From the NCBI GenBank assembly GCA_024405455.1, contig JAKSOT010000003.1, forward strand, positions 1-57,517: a stretch of 57,517 nucleotides of DNA, in the 5' to 3' direction. The position numbers and the translations under genes were made by a program. The stretch comes from Akkermansia sp. Lineage in GTDB: Bacteria; Verrucomicrobiota; Verrucomicrobiia; Verrucomicrobiales; Akkermansiaceae. The stretch's first letter is position 1. Each line of letters starts with the position of its first letter. Below are positions 53,249-57,517 of the stretch, one piece after another. The notes under the pieces are model-generated. The model was given only the letters and a program-made list of their open reading frames with translations, was not told where the DNA came from and ran no database searches.

Positions 53249-53692
53249 CTATTGCCCAACGCTGTCGCCGATGACGGGGGCGAGGGCTTCCCGCAGGGCG
53301 GCTGAGCCGTAGTAGTCGCTGTCGTGGAGCATGTTGATGATGAGCGGCAGGGCTTCCGTGGCGGGTTCGTCCTGGAGCATCTTCAGGGCCTCCTGCAGCA
53401 GGGCGTCGTCCGCCTCCACATCCATCTTTTGGCTATCCTCCTGCAGCTGGACCATGCGCTCCACAATCTCCTTGACCTTGGGGGCGGCGGCATCCGCGGC
53501 GGCCTTGTCCTGCACCAGGGCTAGGGCGTCCCGCAGCTCGCGGATGCAGTCCACCTGCTTGCGGGTGTTGCCGAGGATGGCGTCGCGCGCGGCGGCGGCC
53601 TCGGCTGCGGCGGGGGTGGCGGGCGTATCTGCTGCGCACGCGCTGCCGAGCGGCATGAGCGCGGCGCAGAGGACGAGAATAAGGGCCTTCAT
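53249..53692 (-). CDS. Small exported helical protein
   Basis: A 147-residue protein with a Sec signal (LILVLCAALMPLGSACA, about 4-20). The rest is helical and acidic (ALALVQDKAAADAAAPKVKE, LLQEALKMLQDEPATEALPL). No family recognised. The start lies 11 bp after aspC, so the two probably share a transcript. Confidence 0.78.
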   Translation of the reverse strand: MKALILVLCAALMPLGSACAADTPATPAAAEAAAARDAILGNTRKQVDCIRELRDALALVQDKAAADAAAPKVKEIVERMVQLQEDSQKMDVEADDALLQEALKMLQDEPATEALPLIINMLHDSDYYGSAALREALAPVIGDSVGQ

Positions 53693-53703
53693 GGCGGGGT
53701 GGG

Positions 53704-54870
53704 TCAGCTCTTCTTGCAGAATTCCTCCAGGCGGTCCAGACCCTCCTTGAGCACGTCCAGCGAGGTGCAGTAGGAGATGCGGATGGCGTGGTCGTTGCCG
53801 AAGGCGATGCCGGGCACGGCGGCCACCTTGTAGCGCTCCAGCAGCTTCTCGCACAGGTCAAGCGAGCCCATGCCCAGCTCCGTGGTGTCGATGAAGAAGT
53901 AGAAGGCGCCCTTGGGCTCCACCACCTTGATCTTGGGCATGGCGGCGAGGCGGCTGTACACGTACTGGCGGCGGAAGTCGTACTCCTCCTTGAGGTCGGC
54001 GATGAAGGTCTGTTCTCCCGTGAGGGCCTCGATGGCGCCGTACTGGCAGAACGTGGTGGCGTTGGATGCCGTGTGATCCAGGCTGAGCTTGATGGCCTTG
54101 GCGATCTCCGCGGGGGCGGCGGTGTAGCCGAGGCGCCAGCCGGTCATGGCGTAGGCCTTGGAGAAGCCGTTGACGGTGATGGTGAGGTTGTAGAGCTCCG
54201 GGCTGAGGGCGGCGATGGAGACGTGCTTGGCATCGCCGTAGATGAGGTGCTCGTAGATTTCGTCGGCCAGGATGAGGATGTCCTCCTCCACGGCGATTTC
54301 GCCGATGGCGCGCAGCTCGTCCTCGGAGTAGACGGCGCCGGTGGGGTTGTGGGGGGAGTTGATGATGATGAGCTTGGTGCGCGGGGTCATGGCGTTCTCA
54401 AACTCCTCCGCGGTAATCTTCCAGCCGTTCTCCGCCTTGGTTTCCACCAGCACGGGCGTGCCGCCGCACAGCTGCACCATGGACGGGTAGCTCACCCAGT
54501 ACGGCGTGGGGATGATCACCTCGTCGCCGGGGTTGATGACCGCACGCAGCGCCGCGTACACCGCCGGCTTGGCGCCGGAGGTCACGCAAATCTGGTCGAT
54601 GCCGTACTCCAGGCCGTTGTCGCGCTTGAGCTTGGCGGCAATGGCCTCGCGCAGGGCGGGGAGGCCGACGGAGGGGGTGTACTTGGTGGCGCCCTCGTTG
54701 AGGGCCTTGATGGCGGCCTGCTTGATGTTTTCCGGGGTGTCCTTGTCGGGCTCGCCGCCGGCGAGGCCGAACACCTGTTCGCCGCGGGCCTTCATTTCCT
54801 TGGCCTTGTTGGTGACGGCGAGCGTGAGGGAGGGCGTGAGGGAGGAGGCGTTCTCAGAGATGAAATCCAT
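53704..54870 (-). CDS. aspC: Aspartate aminotransferase (class I/II PLP enzyme)
   Basis: A 388-residue PLP-dependent aminotransferase of the thermophile-type AspAT subgroup. GEPDKDTPENIKQAAIKAL, PYWVSYPSMVQLCGG, IINSPHNPTGAVYSEDEL and FSKAYAMTGWRLGYTAAP (PLP-binding Lys about 237) are in the expected order, and RISYCTS contains the substrate-binding Arg. It interconverts aspartate and oxaloacetate with 2-oxoglutarate; related specificities (aromatic, prephenate) are possible. Length is typical. Confidence 0.93.
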   Translation of the reverse strand: MDFISENASSLTPSLTLAVTNKAKEMKARGEQVFGLAGGEPDKDTPENIKQAAIKALNEGATKYTPSVGLPALREAIAAKLKRDNGLEYGIDQICVTSGAKPAVYAALRAVINPGDEVIIPTPYWVSYPSMVQLCGGTPVLVETKAENGWKITAEEFENAMTPRTKLIIINSPHNPTGAVYSEDELRAIGEIAVEEDILILADEIYEHLIYGDAKHVSIAALSPELYNLTITVNGFSKAYAMTGWRLGYTAAPAEIAKAIKLSLDHTASNATTFCQYGAIEALTGEQTFIADLKEEYDFRRQYVYSRLAAMPKIKVVEPKGAFYFFIDTTELGMGSLDLCEKLLERYKVAAVPGIAFGNDHAIRISYCTSLDVLKEGLDRLEEFCKKS

Positions 54871-54936
54871 GGGGGGAATAATGTTAGATGTTGATATAGA
54901 CGGATGCTGCGGCGTGCATACCGCGCGCCGCGGAGG

Positions 54937-54965
54937 AGTGTACCCCCGTGCGCGGCGGATTGCAA
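54937..54965 (-). promoter_or_regulatory. Predicted aspC promoter
   Basis: On the minus strand: TTGCAA (54965-54960), a 17-bp spacer and TACACT (54942-54937), giving a leader of about 60 nt. Confidence 0.5.
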
Positions 54966-55032
54966 GACATTTCTGCGTGCGCGCGCGAAAATCGGGGCGG
55001 AATCTTCCTCCAACCCACAGGGAAAGCGCCCC

Positions 55033-55950
55033 TTACTGCTTGGCCAAAATGGCGCGCATCTGGGAGATGTCGATGCAGCGGCGGAGGGCGTACTCCGCGC
55101 CGTCGGAAAAGTCCTGGTAGCAGAAGGCCAGGTACTTCTTCATGCGGTTGCAGTGGCCGGCCTGGGTGATGTCCTCCGGCAGGATGCGCCCGGTCTCCTC
55201 GATGAGGGTTTCGTAGTAGGCGTGCATTTCGTCGCGCGTGGGCGCGCCGCCGCCGCGGATCATGCGGAAGAGGTACGGGTTGCGCACGGCGCCGCGGCCG
55301 AGCATCACGCCCGCGCACTCCGCAACCTCCATGGTGCGCAGCACGGATTCGTGGGTCTGCATGTCGCCGTTGAGCAGCACGGGGCACTGCAGGCCCTGCA
55401 CGGCCTTGGGGCCGATGTACCAGTGCGGCTTGCCCGCATACAGCTGGGCTCGCGTACGCAGGTGGATCATTACCATGTCCGGCCGGGCTTCCGCCAGTAC
55501 GGGCAGGATGGCATCGAACTCGTCCGCCTCCTGCCAGCCGATGCGGCATTTCACGCTGAACTTGCCCTCCGGCACGGCATCGCGCAGGCGCAGCAGGATT
55601 TCGCGGAAGTTCTCCAGGTTGCGCAGCAGGGCGGCGCCCGCGCCGTGGCGGTTCACCAGGGGTGACGGACAGCCCGCGTTCAGGTTGATGCCCGCAACGG
55701 GCAGCTTCAGCAGCTCCGCGGCGTCCCGCACCAGCGCGGCGGCATCGCTGCCCGCCAGCTGGGCGTGGATGGGGCAGCCGCTCTCGTTCTCGCGGATGCA
55801 GCGCAGGTTCTCGTCTGCCATGGCGCAGGTGGTGGCAGTGCTGCGGAAGTAGGGGGTGACCAGGAAATCCGGGAGGCTGCCGATGCGCGCCAGCGTGCGA
55901 ACAAAGGCCAAATCCGTGACGTCCTGCATGGGAGCGAGTGCCAGTATCAT
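55033..55950 (-). CDS. dus: tRNA-dihydrouridine synthase
   Basis: A 305-residue FMN enzyme that reduces uridine in tRNA. LAPMQDVTDLAFVR opens the TIM barrel, and INLNAGCPSPLVNRHGAGAA holds the catalytic Cys (about 94). KCRIGW, IHLRTRAQLYAG and NGDMQTHESVLRTM follow. VMLGRGAVRNPYLF is the phosphate-binding segment. The DusB subgroup is likely but not certain. ATG 55950 was chosen because the promoter sits immediately upstream and the family starts here; the longer frame would read across the divergent gene. Confidence 0.93.
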   Translation of the reverse strand: MILALAPMQDVTDLAFVRTLARIGSLPDFLVTPYFRSTATTCAMADENLRCIRENESGCPIHAQLAGSDAAALVRDAAELLKLPVAGINLNAGCPSPLVNRHGAGAALLRNLENFREILLRLRDAVPEGKFSVKCRIGWQEADEFDAILPVLAEARPDMVMIHLRTRAQLYAGKPHWYIGPKAVQGLQCPVLLNGDMQTHESVLRTMEVAECAGVMLGRGAVRNPYLFRMIRGGGAPTRDEMHAYYETLIEETGRILPEDITQAGHCNRMKKYLAFCYQDFSDGAEYALRRCIDISQMRAILAKQ

Positions 55951-55956
55951 GCCCCT

Positions 55957-55985
55957 ACAATACCACGGACGGGCGGGAAACGCAA
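55957..55985 (-). promoter_or_regulatory. dus promoter (leaderless)
   Basis: On the minus strand: TTGCGT (55985-55980), a 17-bp spacer and TATTGT (55962-55957), with the ATG 6 bp later. Confidence 0.65.
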
Positions 55986-55995
55986 CAATTTGTGC

Positions 55996-56024
55996 TTGAC
56001 TTTTCCGCGCGGCGGGGGCATAAA
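55996..56024 (+). promoter_or_regulatory. Promoter of the L,D-transpeptidase gene
   Basis: TTGACT (55996-56001), a 17-bp spacer and CATAAA (56019-56024). The -35 boxes of this and the divergent dus promoter are only 10 bp apart. The leader of about 105 nt carries two palindromic elements. Confidence 0.55.
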
Positions 56025-56028
56025 GCGG

Positions 56029-56118
56029 GCGCAGTCCCGCGTGCGCGGGCATGCGCCGTCCCAAAGGTGCGTCCCGGGAACTCAATGTGGCGCAGCCCGG
56101 CATGCGCGGGCATGCGCA
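56029..56118. repeat. GCATGC palindromic elements, copies 2 and 3
   Basis: Two related units (56029-56055 and 56090-56118, period 61 bp) share GCGCAG-CCC, then GCGCGGGCATGCGC. Each can fold through its CCCG/CGGG or GCATGC arms. The core also occurs near 17120. Confidence 0.65.
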
Positions 56119-56136
56119 AGGCCTCAAAAATCCGCC

Positions 56137-56724
56137 ATGAGATACGCCACCATCCTGATTCTGTCCGCCGCCGCGCTCCTGACCTCCTGCGAACCCGCCG
56201 CCGAGCTTGCGAACGCGGAGGGGTACGCTTTCAAGCGCCACTTGAACTTCACCCCCGGCGACGCTGTGAACGCCGGCTCCTGGGACGCCCCCGCGGGTAT
56301 CACCGGAGCCCACGTCATCGTGGTGGACACCGGGCTGCAGAAGGCCAACTACTACATAGGCGACCACCTGGTGGGCACCTCCACCATATCCTCCGGCAAG
56401 GCGGGGCACGGCACGCCGTGCGGCACATTCCACGTGCTGGCCAAGGACGCGGACCACAAGTCGTCCACCTACGGCAGCATCGTGGACAGCGCCGGCAACA
56501 CGCTGGTGGCGGAATACACGCAGGGGCAGCCCATCCCGGCGGGCGGCCACTATAAGGGAGCGGAGATGACCAACGCGCTGCAGCTGACCACGGGCGGCGT
56601 GTGGATGCACGAGGGCATTGTGACCTCCGCGCCGGAGAGCCACGGCTGCATCCGCCTGCCCAAGAAGATGGCCAAGATTTTCTTCGACAACACCTCCGTG
56701 GGCGACACGGTGATCATCAAGTAA
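56137..56724 (+). CDS. L,D-transpeptidase (YkuD) lipoprotein
   Basis: A 195-residue YkuD-domain protein with lipobox LLTSC (Cys about 18). The catalytic signature is MHEGIVTSAPESHGCIRLPK, with His169 and Cys171. GTFHVLAKDADHKSSTYGS and a strand-rich N-terminal half agree with the fold. It probably makes 3-3 cross-links in peptidoglycan or links proteins to it. ATG 56137 starts the signal peptide; the longer open frame crosses the repeats. Confidence 0.9.
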   Translation: MRYATILILSAAALLTSCEPAAELANAEGYAFKRHLNFTPGDAVNAGSWDAPAGITGAHVIVVDTGLQKANYYIGDHLVGTSTISSGKAGHGTPCGTFHVLAKDADHKSSTYGSIVDSAGNTLVAEYTQGQPIPAGGHYKGAEMTNALQLTTGGVWMHEGIVTSAPESHGCIRLPKKMAKIFFDNTSVGDTVIIK

Positions 56725-56755
56725 CCCGCGCCGCGCGGCGCAACCCATCCCCTGC

Positions 56756-57517
56756 ATGGAAAAGGACGGCATCACATTCTACAACCGCTACACCGGGGAG
56801 ATGGAGCGGGAAAAGGTCATGGGCGAGCGCGCCCTGCGCTGGATCTACGGCACCGCCACGGGAAAGCTGGCGCTGCATCTGCTCGTCAAGCGGGCGGTGG
56901 TGTCCAAGGTGATGGGCTGGTTGAAGGACCGCCCCTCCAGCGCGCGCTGCCTGCCGCAGTTCGTGCAGGAATACGGCATCGACATGACCGAGGCGGAGCG
57001 CGCCGTGGAGGATTACGCCTCGTTCAACGATTTCTTCACCCGCACGCTCAAGCCCGGCGCCCGCCCCGTCTGCGGGGAGGGCCTTGTGGCGCTGCCGGGG
57101 GACGGACGCCACAGCGGCTGGCAGGACGCCGCGGAAATGCGCGGCGCGTTCGTGAAGGGGCAGGGGTTCGATTTGCCCGCCCTGCTGGGCAGCGCCGAGC
57201 TGGCGCGCAAGTACGCGCACGGCACCGTGGTGCTCAGCCGCCTCTGCCCGGTGGACTACCACCGTTTCCACTTTGCGGTGTCCGGCACGCCGGAGGCCGC
57301 CGTGCGCATTCCCGGCCCGCTGGCCAGCGTTTCCCCGTACTGCCTGCGCCGCCGCATTTCCTGGCTCTGGACCAACAAGCGCGAGCTCACCGTCATCCAC
57401 TCCGATGCCGTGGGCGACGTGCTCTCCCTGGCCGTGGGTGCCACCGGCGAGGCCGCGATCACCGAGACCTACACCCCCGGGCAGCACGTGGACAAGGCGC
57501 AGGAGCAGGGCTATTTC
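56756..57517 (+). CDS. psd: Phosphatidylserine decarboxylase (3' partial)
   Basis: The window contains 254 codons and the frame runs off the right edge. YNRYTGEMEREKVMGERALR, EDYASFNDFFTRTLKPGARP and SRLCPVDYHRFHFAVSGTPE are PSD landmarks. The enzyme converts phosphatidylserine to phosphatidylethanolamine in the inner membrane. The self-cleavage motif (LGST-type), which yields the pyruvoyl group, would lie downstream and cannot be checked. The start lies 31 bp after the L,D-transpeptidase gene, with the palindrome GCGCCGCGCGGCGC between them. Confidence 0.92.
   Translation, partial: MEKDGITFYNRYTGEMEREKVMGERALRWIYGTATGKLALHLLVKRAVVSKVMGWLKDRPSSARCLPQFVQEYGIDMTEAERAVEDYASFNDFFTRTLKPGARPVCGEGLVALPGDGRHSGWQDAAEMRGAFVKGQGFDLPALLGSAELARKYAHGTVVLSRLCPVDYHRFHFAVSGTPEAAVRIPGPLASVSPYCLRRRISWLWTNKRELTVIHSDAVGDVLSLAVGATGEAAITETYTPGQHVDKAQEQGYF

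Noticed and set aside
1..57517. Search for tRNA, rRNA, CRISPR arrays, riboswitches and insertion sequences
   Set aside because: No cloverleaf-like sequence, regular spacer-repeat array, transposase gene or recognisable riboswitch core was seen; small RNAs without strong motifs cannot be excluded by reading alone.

Overview
The window is a GC-rich bacterial chromosome segment. It most likely comes from a Verrucomicrobiota member of the Akkermansia type. This is an inference from gene content: a PEP-CTERM sorting signal, a giant LktA/filamentous-haemagglutinin-type adhesin, an eight-haem cytochrome fused to HEAT/TPR repeats, MEP-pathway isoprenoid synthesis and many short TPR/Sel1 proteins. No rRNA, tRNA, CRISPR array, insertion sequence or phage module is visible. 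Coding density is high; no gap exceeds about 230 bp, so there is no gene-free stretch over 300 bp.

Layout. 1-3.8 kb: an ankyrin-repeat protein with an Arg/Gly/Asn tail (start outside the window) and an AAA ATPase/DUF4143 gene behind a large palindrome. 3.9-7.7 kb: dnaB with a coupled cell-wall amidase lipoprotein on the minus strand, and nagA on plus. 7.8-13 kb (minus): RNase R, an octahaem cytochrome and a membrane protein. 13.1-15.7 kb: an exported helical protein and gatB. 15.7-23.9 kb: housekeeping genes (TPR protein, two coupled pseudouridine synthases, PEGA lipoprotein, tmk, yqeY, ispD, an SDR, a DnaJ/Sel1 membrane protein, DUF805, a Sel1 protein). 24.1-31.7 kb: an accessory, defence-like block. 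It holds an AbiEi/AbiEii toxin-antitoxin pair, then a five-gene tightly coupled operon: FHA/GYF/zinc-ribbon GTPase of double-GTPase type, GAP1-N-like protein, coiled-coil membrane protein, metallophosphoesterase and phosphopantetheinyl transferase. 31.9-53.2 kb: an HU protein, a 15.5-kb adhesin gene, a 4-kb adhesin-like PEP-CTERM lipoprotein and a lipase-like protein. 53.2-57.5 kb: a small exported protein with aspC, a dihydrouridine synthase divergent from an L,D-transpeptidase, and a partial psd.

Three things stand out. First, the GTPase/GAP1-N/membrane-protein operon beside AbiE looks like a GTP-dependent conflict or signalling system in an unusual split form. Second, the giant adhesin stops at an amber codon, but the same frame continues as plausible coding sequence for 88 more codons. 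Third, many genes have a near-consensus sigma-70 promoter whose -10 box lies only 6-10 bp before the ATG, implying leaderless or nearly leaderless mRNAs. Shine-Dalgarno motifs are scarce throughout. All functional calls rest on reading the sequence and remembered family motifs; no database search was run.
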